Positions 25,413-33,506 of a DNA stretch of 63,967 nucleotides are shown here, one piece after another; position 1 is the first letter of the stretch; every line of letters starts with the position of its first letter. Below the pieces are notes generated by a model that was not told the origin of the DNA, searched no databases, and saw only the letters and a list, made by a program, of their open reading frames with translations. The stretch comes from Acidobacteriota bacterium (lineage in GTDB: Bacteria; Acidobacteriota; Terriglobia; UBA7540), in assembly GCA_003165315.1 (NCBI GenBank), contig PLSX01000058.1, positions 4,376 through 68,342 of the forward strand, given 5' to 3'. Position numbers and translations under genes: made by a program.

Positions 25413-26549
25413 ATGGACCAGAACCGATACCAAGCGATTGCCGCCTGCTCGCGATTTAGCGCCGAGTTGGAGGCCCATCTGGATGGGGAAGCAAGTCCCT
25501 TCATCGCTTCCCACGCCCACGATTGCCCCTCCTGCAGTTCCCTGCTGGCGGACCTGCAATCAATCCAACGGGCAGCACGAGATCTGCCGCTGGAAGAGCC
25601 ATCGCCTGCTGTGTGGTCCAACATTCGAAAGAGCCTTGAGTCTCTGCACACACTTGGCGCGCCCCTTTGTTCGCAATTTTCAACCGAATTGGAAGCCTTT
25701 CTGGAGGGCGAAGAGCGCCCCTTTGTCGTCTCCCATGCGCAGGAGTGCCAGCACTGCAGCGCCATGCTGGCAGACATGCAATTAATTCAAGTGGCAGCAC
25801 GCGATCTGCCGCAAGAAGAGCCAGCGGCCGCAGTTTGGGCCAATATTCGCCAGACCCTTGCATCACAGGGAGCCTTCAACGTGGCCCCCTGCGCGCAATT
25901 TTCGACAGAATTGGAAGCCTACCTGGAGGGCGAAGCGCGCCCCTTTATTGTTTCCCATGCGCAGGAGTGCCAGCCTTGCGGCGCCATGCTGGCGGATCTG
26001 GAATCGATTCGTGAGGCAGCGCGCTCATTGCCGCAAGAAGAACCGTCGCGAGTTGTCTGGGCCAATGTCCGGGCGCAACTTGAGGCAGAAGGCGCCTTTG
26101 GAACACCGGTCCGCGGCTGGCGGCAGATTCTCGCTTGGCGTCTTTTTCCCCAACCGGTTCCCCTCGGCGTGCTGGCGGGGCTGGTGGTTCTGGGGGCAGT
26201 GCTCAGCATGCCCTCGCGCGGTGTTCAAACCTTGGGCGGCCCGCAAGAGACAGTATCGGCACCTGCCGCCGCCGAGGTGGCCGGGATGATTCCTCCCCCT
26301 GAGGACATTTCGCTGGCCCATGTGGTTTCTGACCTGGAAAGTAACTTTAGAGCGAACGAAGCATCCATGACCCCGGACCTTAAGGCCACTTACGAAAAGA
26401 GTCTGGTCTCACTGGATGGTTCAATTCGGGAATGCCTGGACTCCCTGCACCATGAGCCCAGGAACACGCTGGCACACGATTATCTGCTGACAGCGTATAC
26501 ACGTAAGGCTGAAGTCTTGTCTTCTGCGTTGGAGTTCGAAGGGCGTTAG
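25413..26549 (+). CDS. anti-sigma factor with three tandem zinc-binding (ZAS-like) modules
   Basis: Membrane anti-sigma factor of 378 residues. The N-terminal half consists of three copies of a 74-residue unit starting at Cys12, Cys86 and Cys160. Each unit has the zinc pattern C-x21-H-x3-C-x2-C (for example His34, Cys38, Cys41; His108, Cys112, Cys115; His182, Cys186, Cys189) and ends in a segment like LPQEEPSRVVWANVRAQLEA. A single membrane helix covers about residues 248-267, followed by a periplasmic domain. Classical ZAS anti-sigma factors carry one such module. ATG with AAGG upstream; 8 nt after the sigma gene. Confidence 0.87.
   Translation: MDQNRYQAIAACSRFSAELEAHLDGEASPFIASHAHDCPSCSSLLADLQSIQRAARDLPLEEPSPAVWSNIRKSLESLHTLGAPLCSQFSTELEAFLEGEERPFVVSHAQECQHCSAMLADMQLIQVAARDLPQEEPAAAVWANIRQTLASQGAFNVAPCAQFSTELEAYLEGEARPFIVSHAQECQPCGAMLADLESIREAARSLPQEEPSRVVWANVRAQLEAEGAFGTPVRGWRQILAWRLFPQPVPLGVLAGLVVLGAVLSMPSRGVQTLGGPQETVSAPAAAEVAGMIPPPEDISLAHVVSDLESNFRANEASMTPDLKATYEKSLVSLDGSIRECLDSLHHEPRNTLAHDYLLTAYTRKAEVLSSALEFEGR
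25446..26111 (+). repeat. triplicated 222-bp coding unit inside the anti-sigma gene
   Basis: Three units of exactly 222 bp: 25446-25667, 25668-25889 and 25890-26111. Units 2 and 3 are also very close at DNA level (shared words such as GCGCCCCTTT, CATGCGCAGGAGTGCCAG and GCGCCATGCTGGC), which points to a recent in-frame duplication; unit 1 is more diverged. Confidence 0.85.
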
Positions 26550-26567
26550 AAAGAGGACACGGGGTTG

Positions 26568-27458
26568 ATGAACCGTAATTTCGCAAGCTCGAAGCCGGCC
26601 CGGCCAATGGGCCGGCTGCTGGCGGCCATTCTCCTCTCTGCTGCCACGATGTGGGCCGCGGGCGAAGGAAGAATCGAAAAGACATTTGATTGCACACGTG
26701 AGCCGCGCATCAGCCTGAATAATTTGAAGGGCCACGTTTTGGTGCGTGGCTGGGAGAAAGCTGAGGTCCACCTGGTTTATTCGGTGGCTTCCCCTCGTGT
26801 TGAGGTTGACAGCGAAATCCTTCCCAGCACCGGCGCCGCGGACAAAATCCGCCTGGAAACCCACGTGCTGGATTCGACCCTTCCTGCGGAAGAGCAGGTG
26901 GCCGATTACACCCTGGATGTGCCGCTGGGCGCCAGCCTGGAAATCCGCAACCCTCAGGGCAAAATCATTGTGCAGGGCATGCAAGCGGATGCTTCCGTGC
27001 AGTCGGTGGGCGCAGACATCTCCATTCGCGACTATTCCGGCCGCCTTCTGGTGCACTCCGTAGCCGGCGACATTGAAGTCATCCGCCCCACCGGCAGTGT
27101 CGAAGCCTATTCCATTACCGGCAACCTGCACTTTGTTTCCCCTTCAACCTCACGCCTTCATGGCAGCACCACCTCCGGAAGCATCCTCTTTGAGGGCGAC
27201 TTCATGGAAAGTGGCGACTACATTCTCTCCGCCTACAGCGGCGACGTGAACATCATCTGCCCACCGGCCGCATCTTTTGAACTCACGGCAAAGACCCTGA
27301 AGGGAAAAGTCATCAATACCCTGCCCATGACCCGTCGGCGGGAATCCGCTTCCCCACTGGGATCTGCGAATAGCCTGCTGGGAACACGCAACACAGGGAA
27401 AGCCAACGTCGATCTAACATCCTTCAGCGGCAATATCCATATTCGGCCGCAGTACTGA
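26568..27458 (+). CDS. secreted DUF4097-type beta-helix (adhesin-like) protein
   Basis: 296 residues; the signal peptide (GRLLAAILLSAATMWAAG) is followed by short regularly spaced beta-strand units typical of the DUF4097 family (SVGADISIRDYSGRLLVHSV, AGDIEVIRPTGSVEAYSITG, TSGSILFEGDF, YSGDVNIICP, FSGNIHIRPQY). The function of the family is unknown, but members often follow ECF sigma/anti-sigma pairs, as here, and are thought to act at the cell envelope. ATG 26568 is preferred to a TTG 3 nt earlier. Third gene of the operon. Confidence 0.84.
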   Translation: MNRNFASSKPARPMGRLLAAILLSAATMWAAGEGRIEKTFDCTREPRISLNNLKGHVLVRGWEKAEVHLVYSVASPRVEVDSEILPSTGAADKIRLETHVLDSTLPAEEQVADYTLDVPLGASLEIRNPQGKIIVQGMQADASVQSVGADISIRDYSGRLLVHSVAGDIEVIRPTGSVEAYSITGNLHFVSPSTSRLHGSTTSGSILFEGDFMESGDYILSAYSGDVNIICPPAASFELTAKTLKGKVINTLPMTRRRESASPLGSANSLLGTRNTGKANVDLTSFSGNIHIRPQY

Positions 27459-27602
27459 TTTGCTTTCAGCTATTCGATCTTTTTTCATTTCGAGCGATTC
27501 AGGGCGGCGCAAACACGTCTTGGAAGGAAGAATGATCAGGGGTTGCCCATAACGATACACGCAGGCCGGGCAGCCCAGCATTTATGCCGGTTCCGGCAGG
27601 TC

Positions 27603-28544
27603 CTACTCGTCAAACTTTTCAAAATGACCGTGACTATGAACCTCACGGTGGTCTTCCAATGTCTCCAAGTGGCTGATCACTTCGGTTCGCATCGCGGATT
27701 CGTGTTGAATCCTTTCTTCAATGTGAGTGGCCAGGGAGTGAGCAGCTTCCAAGGAAGTGTCTTTGGGAAAGAGCAGATGGAATTCCACCCAGGTGGTATT
27801 GCCCGCATTGCGATGCCGCAACCCGTGAAACTCCACCCCGGCGTCGGAAGTCATCTCAGTGAGCAGTTGACGGATTTGAGCCTGGGTCGCTGGATCGACT
27901 TCATCCATCAACCCACTGATCGACTGGCGAATCAATTTGCTCCCCATCCAGAGAATCTGCAGGGCGACGAGAATGGCAACAATCGGATCCAATCGCCGCC
28001 AGCCCGTCAGTATGGTCAATCCCAAGCCAACAATCACGGCAAAGCTGGTCAGGCAGTCGGCGAGCACGTGTCTGCCGTCAGCCTTCAGGATCAATGACCC
28101 ATACTTTTTCCCGATCCACACCAGATAGCCGCCCAGCGCCCCATTGATGAAGCCCGCGGCCAAAACCAGCAGAGCCCCCATGCCCAGATTGTCCAGTTTA
28201 GGCCCGGCAATCAGCCTCCGGATGGACTCATTGAAGATATAGAAGGCCGCGAGAGCAATCATGGCGCCTTCGAACCCGGCGGAGAAGAAGGCAATCTTGT
28301 CATGCCCGTAAAGATGGGTGGGATCTGGAGGTTTACTGCTCAGCCACAGGCTATAGGCGGCAAAGGAAACCGCCACCACGTGAACCACCGATTCGGCAGC
28401 ATCAGCAAGGATGGCTGCGGATCCCGTCATCCAGTAGGCCACCACTTTCGTCCCAAGCATGAAGAACCCGGCCGCGAGAGAAAGCCGCATGGCAAATTGG
28501 AGTGCTTGCGACTCACGCGAGCTTGAAATATCGGATGCAGCCAT
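27603..28544 (-). CDS. cation diffusion facilitator family metal transporter
   Basis: Proton-coupled metal efflux carrier, 313 residues. About six membrane helices are followed by a cytoplasmic ferredoxin-like domain (about residues 215-290). Metal-site motifs are visible: ILADAAESVVHVVAV in helix 2, the basic loop DPTHLYGHDKIAFFSAG, and HVLADCLTSFAV in helix 5. The C-terminus is His-rich (HREVHSHGHF). The metal cannot be assigned from sequence; zinc, cobalt, manganese or iron are possible. It lies 139 nt downstream of mgtC on the same strand and probably belongs to the metal-regulated unit. Confidence 0.93.
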   Translation of the reverse strand: MAASDISSSRESQALQFAMRLSLAAGFFMLGTKVVAYWMTGSAAILADAAESVVHVVAVSFAAYSLWLSSKPPDPTHLYGHDKIAFFSAGFEGAMIALAAFYIFNESIRRLIAGPKLDNLGMGALLVLAAGFINGALGGYLVWIGKKYGSLILKADGRHVLADCLTSFAVIVGLGLTILTGWRRLDPIVAILVALQILWMGSKLIRQSISGLMDEVDPATQAQIRQLLTEMTSDAGVEFHGLRHRNAGNTTWVEFHLLFPKDTSLEAAHSLATHIEERIQHESAMRTEVISHLETLEDHREVHSHGHFEKFDE

Positions 28545-28683
28545 GAGTTTTGTCCGATTCGAAGGTTCAGTTGGTCTTCATGTTCCGACTTTTTGATCCA
28601 CCTTCAGATTATATCCCCGGTTATACGGAACCAGGAGTGCAAGCTTCCTCCTGACATATACCTCCGCCCACAAAGCGCGCGCC

Positions 28684-29421
28684 TTAGCTGTGGGCGCCTG
28701 AATCAGTCGTTATCTCAGCTTCTTCAGTATCAATCATCGAGGCAACATGCCAACTGATGGAGGTGACGGCCGCCTCCAGAGAGAGCCGGGTCACAATCTG
28801 TTCCAGAACGTCGTCTTTCCTGCCAATCGTCTTTAATTTCGCGGACACGTCAACGTAATCACCGCCCTCCTGATCCTTGCTTTGCAGCGTGAGAAGTTGC
28901 AGCGGAGTGGGCCCCACGGCCTGCAGGAGCAATGCACGGATGTGCGCCTCCCGGGGCGTGCGACAGCTACAATGCACGTGATAAATAATCTCTGACCCTT
29001 CCGTCGAAACGGGTGTTTGGTTGATGAGCCGCGCGATCGGGCGCAGGATCAGATTTGCCACAAGCACGCCAGCCGTGCCCAGAGCTGCAAACAGGATATG
29101 GCCGGAACCCACGAGAGTGCCAATGGCAGCCGTGCACCAGAGTGTGGCGGCCGTGTTTACGCCCCGGACGTTGGCACCCTCTTTGAGGATGACCCCACCC
29201 CCAAGAAAGCCAATCCCGGAAACCACGTAGGCGGCGACGTGGACCTGGCCGTCATGCCCCCCCAACAGCCCGCCCATAATGACAAACATGGCGGCGCCGA
29301 CGGCAACCAGCCCGTTGGTCCTCAGTCCCGTGCTCCGTTGACGCCATTGTCTTTCGAGTCCAATCAGGCCTCCAAAGAATAATGCCAGGCCGACCTGGGC
29401 AGAAAAATTCATCCAACTCAT
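28684..29421 (-). CDS. MgtC/SapB family inner-membrane protein
   Basis: 245 residues, with the family's N-terminal membrane domain (LALFFGGLIGLERQWRQRST, GLRTNGLVAVGAAMFVIMGG, GIGFLGGGVILKEGANVRGV, NTAATLWCTAAIGTLVGSG) and a soluble C-terminal domain. MgtC proteins help bacteria cope with low magnesium and acid stress in hosts or soils, although transport itself is disputed. The start is put at ATG 29421 with AAGGG 8 nt upstream (another ATG lies at 29427). It begins 24 nt after the porin gene. Confidence 0.92.
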   Translation of the reverse strand: MSWMNFSAQVGLALFFGGLIGLERQWRQRSTGLRTNGLVAVGAAMFVIMGGLLGGHDGQVHVAAYVVSGIGFLGGGVILKEGANVRGVNTAATLWCTAAIGTLVGSGHILFAALGTAGVLVANLILRPIARLINQTPVSTEGSEIIYHVHCSCRTPREAHIRALLLQAVGPTPLQLLTLQSKDQEGGDYVDVSAKLKTIGRKDDVLEQIVTRLSLEAAVTSISWHVASMIDTEEAEITTDSGAHS

Positions 29422-29445
29422 GATCATTTCCCTTCAGCGGCCAAA

Positions 29446-30978
29446 TCAAAACTCGCTGTGCAGGCGCAGGGCGAAGATATCAACAGGGCCGCGCACATGG
29501 TTGTAAGCTGGATTCTGGGCAAATTGATAATCCGGCGTCAAGTGGAAGTGCCTTGAGACCTTCCAATTGTAATAGGCCTCAACCATCCGCTCCGCGCGGT
29601 AGTCGAGAGCCCCATCGCCGACCGTGATTCCCAAACCTCCAGCCGCAAGGTACTCCCGATGGACGCCGCTGATGCCGTTCGCAACCGCGGCAAGGCCCAC
29701 GGTGTCTTGCGGGCGGCCCCACCGTGACCCTCTCAGGCTAAGCCCTGCTGTGGCGGTGCGGTCCACGTCGGTAAACTCATATGTTTGGTTTTTGCCATCG
29801 TTCCAGCCCACGCGCGCGAAGACACCAAGATCATTTCGGATTTCCTGCTCCAGATTGATGCCAAACCCGTATTTGTAGCGGTAGGCAGCGGTGAGCGTAA
29901 TATTCCCGCCAAGATTCGGACTATCGATTGTCTCCTGATAGCTTCCCATATGCGACCGCGTATCGAAGGCGAGCAGGCGCACCGCCCCCGCGTGTCCTCT
30001 GAGTGTGTATCGCCTCTCCACTTCCGCCACAGAAGACCAGGCATGAGTCAAGTTCCAGTCCATGCGAATTCCGTTGGCAACTTTGGAAACTTGAAAGATG
30101 CCCACCCGCCCGGACCATGCCCGGGTATTCAATTCCGCTGCCAGGCCATTGGTAAACCCCAGCGTGTCAGCCGGGTAGTCCCAGGCGCCATTGGCCACCA
30201 GGGCCCAGTTCATGAATTGGGACCGGCCGTCGTTCGAGTAGGCATTGGCGTCAAAGATGTCTTTGGCGCTAAGGTGGCCCACCGTCAGCGTCAGATTCCG
30301 ATCGTCCCTTTTGCCGCCCAATCCATCATCCGCCGCCACCTTTCCTCCACCGAAACCGATTGTCTGGCGAAGATACGAGCGGCAGAGGTAAACATCCGGA
30401 TACGTCTTGCCGACGCGATACGCCTCGGCATTGGGGAAACCCGCGAGACCGAGGGCGTTGTTCAGGCCATATCCCTGCCACATGAGGATGTCCCCGAAAA
30501 ATTCTCCCCCGTGCCACAATCGCGCGCCGCCCGTCATGTCAAGGGAAACGGTCTCTCTGACTGCGGCGCCCGTAGTAAGACTGTTCGACCCGGTATATGC
30601 AGCGGGGAAAGAGGGGTGGCCCTGACCCACCACCGTGGACTGGAATTGCACGTCCCAGGACTTTTCATCAGAAGGGACCGTGGTGCTCGCTTCCTGTGCC
30701 AGCGCCAAACTTGAAGCCACCATCAGAATCCAAACCAACAAGAAAATTGCCCTCTTGAAAATGCTCCAGAGAACTTCTCGATCCCCTTGCATCCCTGCGG
30801 GCATGGTTTCGCCGGACTGGGCCGGGGTTCGGGCGAGCCGGCCATCCCGGTCCATGGTCCATTTCAACTTGACCATGATCGCCGCCTCGCAACAACCTGC
30901 GCATCCTGATTCCGCGGACTGGATCCAGGTTGCCACGAGGCGCCCATCATGGGCTGTCATCCATTTCATGATGAGCAT
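29446..30978 (-). CDS. OprB-family carbohydrate-selective porin with unusual N-terminal extension
   Basis: Outer-membrane porin of the OprB type. The barrel shows family landmarks: SLDMTGGARLWHGGEFFGD, LNNALGLAGFPNAEAYRVG, DNRNLTLTVGHLSAKDIFD-like strands, and the terminal HLTPDYQFAQNP and VDIFALRLHSEF. The best ribosome site (AGGAGG) belongs to ATG 30978, but this places 62-75 residues before the signal peptide (about residues 70-95). That leader contains two similar peptides, KWMTAHDGRLVATWIQSAES and KWTMDRDGRLARTPAQSGET, each preceded by its own ATG and AG-rich site. Alternative starts are ATG 30873 (residue 36) and ATG 30792 (residue 63). First gene of a porin-mgtC-CDF unit. Confidence 0.85.
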   Translation of the reverse strand: MLIMKWMTAHDGRLVATWIQSAESGCAGCCEAAIMVKLKWTMDRDGRLARTPAQSGETMPAGMQGDREVLWSIFKRAIFLLVWILMVASSLALAQEASTTVPSDEKSWDVQFQSTVVGQGHPSFPAAYTGSNSLTTGAAVRETVSLDMTGGARLWHGGEFFGDILMWQGYGLNNALGLAGFPNAEAYRVGKTYPDVYLCRSYLRQTIGFGGGKVAADDGLGGKRDDRNLTLTVGHLSAKDIFDANAYSNDGRSQFMNWALVANGAWDYPADTLGFTNGLAAELNTRAWSGRVGIFQVSKVANGIRMDWNLTHAWSSVAEVERRYTLRGHAGAVRLLAFDTRSHMGSYQETIDSPNLGGNITLTAAYRYKYGFGINLEQEIRNDLGVFARVGWNDGKNQTYEFTDVDRTATAGLSLRGSRWGRPQDTVGLAAVANGISGVHREYLAAGGLGITVGDGALDYRAERMVEAYYNWKVSRHFHLTPDYQFAQNPAYNHVRGPVDIFALRLHSEF

Positions 30979-31194
30979 TTCCCTTTCCTCCTTTCGCCGT
31001 TTTGGTGTCCCCACCGCTTTTTCAGGCAGCCTTCGCGGAGCTGAAACTCCGCTCGAACCTCGCGCACAGAGTTCTCCTGCGGCACGGACGGCGGAACTCC
31101 GATTCAATGAAGATCCCTCGTGTCTGAGTGGATTACGGCGCGGGCTGCGCGTGTCGTTTTTGGGTAGGAAGAAGTGTGCTTGACAGCGCCCACC

Positions 31195-31344
31195 TCAATC
31201 CCTCATGTTCTTCAGTTGCCGGGGAGAAGAAGCAGAGGTGAGGCGACAGGCGGGATTCGCTGCATATCGGGACACCAGGAAGTTTCTTCCGCACCGGAAA
31301 GCCGCGGCTGTTCGCGGAGGCTCGAATTGACTGCTGGTTTTCAT
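31195..31344 (-). CDS. possible 49-residue leader ORF in the porin-mgtC 5' region
   Basis: The transcript from the porin-side promoter would have a leader of about 400 nt. Near its start lies a small frame with a good ribosome site (AGGAAAGGA, 3-4 nt before the ATG) that reads MKTSSQFEPPRTAAAFRCGR and stops 29 codons later. It is Pro-, Ser- and Arg-rich and has no domain. Leader peptides control mgtA and mgtC operons in enterics, so a similar role is conceivable, but nothing beyond position and ribosome site supports it. Confidence 0.3.
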   Translation of the reverse strand: MKTSSQFEPPRTAAAFRCGRNFLVSRYAANPACRLTSASSPRQLKNMRD

Positions 31345-31394
31345 ACGTCCTTTCCTAATCTCAGCGGGAGGCATCGCTTTCCCGCCTGGAATGT

Positions 31395-31424
31395 AATATC
31401 ATACCCCCCTAGGGTATATGTCAA
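31395..31424 (-). promoter_or_regulatory. CsoR/RcnR/FrmR-type operator within the promoter of the porin-mgtC-CDF unit
   Basis: The palindrome ATACCCCCCTAGGGTAT (31401-31417) matches the G/C-tract, AT-flanked operators of this repressor family. On the minus strand it lies between a perfect -35 TTGACA (31419-31424) and a -10 of either TATGAT (31398-31403, spacer 15) or GATATT (31395-31400, spacer 18). It also lies just upstream of the divergent repressor gene start, so it could control both directions. Confidence 0.7.
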
Positions 31425-31745
31425 GTGAAAATTGCCGGAGTAATGCAAAAACAACTTATGAAAGACAAACTCCCCAAAATATCCAAGGAAAAACAGAAGC
31501 TGCTTTCCAGGATTAAGCGCCTTGGCGGGCAAATCAATGCCATCGAACGCGCCGTGGCAGATGGCGATGAGTGCGCGGACATCCTGATGCTTTTGGCGGC
31601 GATTCGGGGCGGCGTCAACAGCCTGATGGCGGAAATCATGGAAGACCACATCCGGCTGCACCTTACGCATCCGGAGCGCCGAACCGAATCCACTGAAGAA
31701 CTGACCGAAGATTTGATTGAGCTCGTCCGCGCGTACCTAAAATGA
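31425..31745 (+). CDS. CsoR/RcnR/FrmR-family metal-sensing repressor
   Basis: All-helical tetrameric repressor that leaves DNA when it binds its ligand. The 106-residue frame has the family core KLLSRIKRLGGQINAIERAV, CADILMLLAAIRGGVNSLMA and EDHIRLHL, with candidate ligands Cys50, His75 and His79. The C/H/H set is like RcnR (nickel/cobalt), whereas the ending IELVRAYLK is like FrmR (formaldehyde); no N-terminal His is present. The sensed ligand is therefore open. Start unsettled: GTG 31425 overlaps the operator region; ATG 31443 and 31458 are alternatives. Divergent from the porin-mgtC-CDF unit. Confidence 0.9.
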   Translation: MKIAGVMQKQLMKDKLPKISKEKQKLLSRIKRLGGQINAIERAVADGDECADILMLLAAIRGGVNSLMAEIMEDHIRLHLTHPERRTESTEELTEDLIELVRAYLK

Positions 31746-31795
31746 GACGCGCAAGTCGACGACGGGTTTCTCGCGCCGAGGTCTGAAAGGGCGAC

Positions 31796-32200
31796 ATGAG
31801 CATAGAACCATGGGAGTGGCCGGAAGCACTGGATGCCTTAAGCGCCGCGCCCGAATATCACATTTTGCTGCTTGAAGACGAGCGGGTTCGAGTGCTGGAC
31901 ACAATCGTTCCGCCGGGGCATACCGTGCCGCTCCACACTCACCGATGGCCAAGCGTCTTATATATCCTGGGCTGGAGCGATTTCGTGCGGCGGGATGCCG
32001 ATGGGAAGGTCTTGGCCGATAGCCGCGAATCCCCAAAGCCCAGCGGCGAGACCGCGATTGGGTCAGGGCCACTCCCGCCGCATACGATTGAAAATGTGGG
32101 TGAATCGGAGCTTCGTGCAATCAGCGTGGAGATGAAGAATAGGCGGTCTGACCGCGACGCGCACATTCTCCCGATGGATTCAATTCCAGGTGGGGTGTAG
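31796..32200 (+). CDS. small cupin-fold protein
   Basis: 134-residue single-domain cupin. The metal-site part of motif 1 is seen in VPPGHTVPLHTHRWPSVLYI (His at the two HTH positions), and motif 2 is suggested by LPPHTIENVGESELRAISVE. Cupins bind metal or small acids, and the substrate is not deducible. ATG with AAAGGG upstream. It lies 50 nt downstream of the metal-responsive repressor on the same strand and could be co-transcribed. Confidence 0.72.
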   Translation: MSIEPWEWPEALDALSAAPEYHILLLEDERVRVLDTIVPPGHTVPLHTHRWPSVLYILGWSDFVRRDADGKVLADSRESPKPSGETAIGSGPLPPHTIENVGESELRAISVEMKNRRSDRDAHILPMDSIPGGV

Positions 32201-32218
32201 CCGCCAAACCACGGCGGC
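32200..32218. terminator. weak hairpin between convergent genes
   Basis: GCCGCC-N7-GGCGGC between the convergent cupin and methyltransferase genes. The stem is only 6 bp and no T-tract is present, so a termination role is tentative. Confidence 0.25.
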
Positions 32219-32240
32219 CACCCCTCCCAATCATCGAGCC

Positions 32241-33260
32241 TTACTTAATGCCGACCACCATGGAGTCCGGCCCCGCCAGGTGTTCAACTCGCGTCTCGCG
32301 GAAGCCCGCTTCTTTCATCCAACCCTGGCAATCCGCGCCCGTGTAGTCAAATCCGCCCGGCGTTTCAATGAGCATATTCAAACTCATCAGGAGGCCAAAA
32401 GCGTTGCGGGAACGATCGTCATCGATCACCGCGTCGTAGGCCACCAGCGCCCCACCGTCAGGGATGGCTTCATAGGCCTTCCGGATCAACATCTTTTTTT
32501 CTTCAAGGTTCCAGTCATGAAGAATATGGCCCATGGTGATGACGTCGGCTCTCGGCAGCGGGTTTTCAAAAAAACTCCCCGCGACAAACCGGACGCGTCC
32601 GGCGAGCCCGTGGTGCTCGACATATTCTTCAAAAATCGGGCCGACCTCGGCCAGATCGAAGCCGATACCACTCAGGTGCGGATTCGCCAGCGCGATCTGG
32701 ACGGCCAGGTCGCCTTGCGCCGCTCCCACGTCGGCGAAGGTGCGGTATTGGTTCCAGGCAACCTTGCGGGCGATGGCCATGTTCGCTCCGCGGCTGATCC
32801 CAGTCATAGCCGCGAGGAATTCCTTCAGCCGCGCCGGGTCAGCGTAGAGAGCTTCAAAGGGGGAGCTTCCCCCATCCTGATCTCTCGCCTCATTCTGAAG
32901 CTTCCCCGTGCGCAACCCCGCGGTCAAGTGGTTCCAATGCCCGTACAGGCGGTGGTTGGCCATTTGCAGAATTCCGCCAATGTAGGAGGGCTTGTGCTTG
33001 TCCAGGTAAAAATCCGCAGCCGGTGAATTGGCGTATTTCCCGTCGATTCGGGACAGGAATCCCAACGCCGCGAGTGCATCAAGAAAATCCCGTGCCGCTC
33101 GCGGATGAAGGCCCAGGCGGCCGCGCAGGGTCTCAAGATCCTCCGGTTGCCTGGCCAGCTCGGTGAAGACTTCCATTTCCACGGCGCTCAACAGCGTCTT
33201 GGAAGCCCAGAATCCCATACCGACCTGCAGGATGTGGTCAGGGCTTACATTCGTCGTCAT
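32241..33260 (-). CDS. SAM-dependent O-methyltransferase (plant-type/hydroxyneurosporene family 2)
   Basis: 339-residue enzyme with the dimerisation winged-helix domain (about residues 12-95, [40 protein letters not shown]) and the catalytic Rossmann domain (about 150-330) with [20 protein letters not shown] for SAM binding, [16 protein letters not shown] holding the family catalytic-type histidine, and YDAVIDDD. Family members methylate phenols or hydroxy-carotenoids. ATG 33260 with GGAG 8 nt upstream is preferred to the longer frame. Convergent with the cupin gene. Confidence 0.87.
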   Translation of the reverse strand: MTTNVSPDHILQVGMGFWASKTLLSAVEMEVFTELARQPEDLETLRGRLGLHPRAARDFLDALAALGFLSRIDGKYANSPAADFYLDKHKPSYIGGILQMANHRLYGHWNHLTAGLRTGKLQNEARDQDGGSSPFEALYADPARLKEFLAAMTGISRGANMAIARKVAWNQYRTFADVGAAQGDLAVQIALANPHLSGIGFDLAEVGPIFEEYVEHHGLAGRVRFVAGSFFENPLPRADVITMGHILHDWNLEEKKMLIRKAYEAIPDGGALVAYDAVIDDDRSRNAFGLLMSLNMLIETPGGFDYTGADCQGWMKEAGFRETRVEHLAGPDSMVVGIK

Positions 33261-33506
33261 TTCATTTTCTCCATTTTCAACACTATGGGTTGAGGCTTCC
33301 CCGCCCCTCGCGGCCTTGGGGATATCCCTGACACGCCACACTGATCGGAGTGGCGATGGGCATAGGCCCAGTAGTGTTGATTCAGAATTGTTTTGTTTCA
33401 GTTTTAACCCGGGAAGTAATGTACACCGGCCGGCGCTTGAATTCAAGGTATAGCGGGACGCTTGGCGGAATGGCAGGCTATCTCAGCCCTTTGGGGGGAT
33501 GCTCGA

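Noticed and set aside
30979-31394. Possible manganese or magnesium riboswitch in the leader before porin and mgtC
   Set aside because: No yybP-ykoY or M-box core motifs could be recognised on the minus strand; only a small leader frame was seen.
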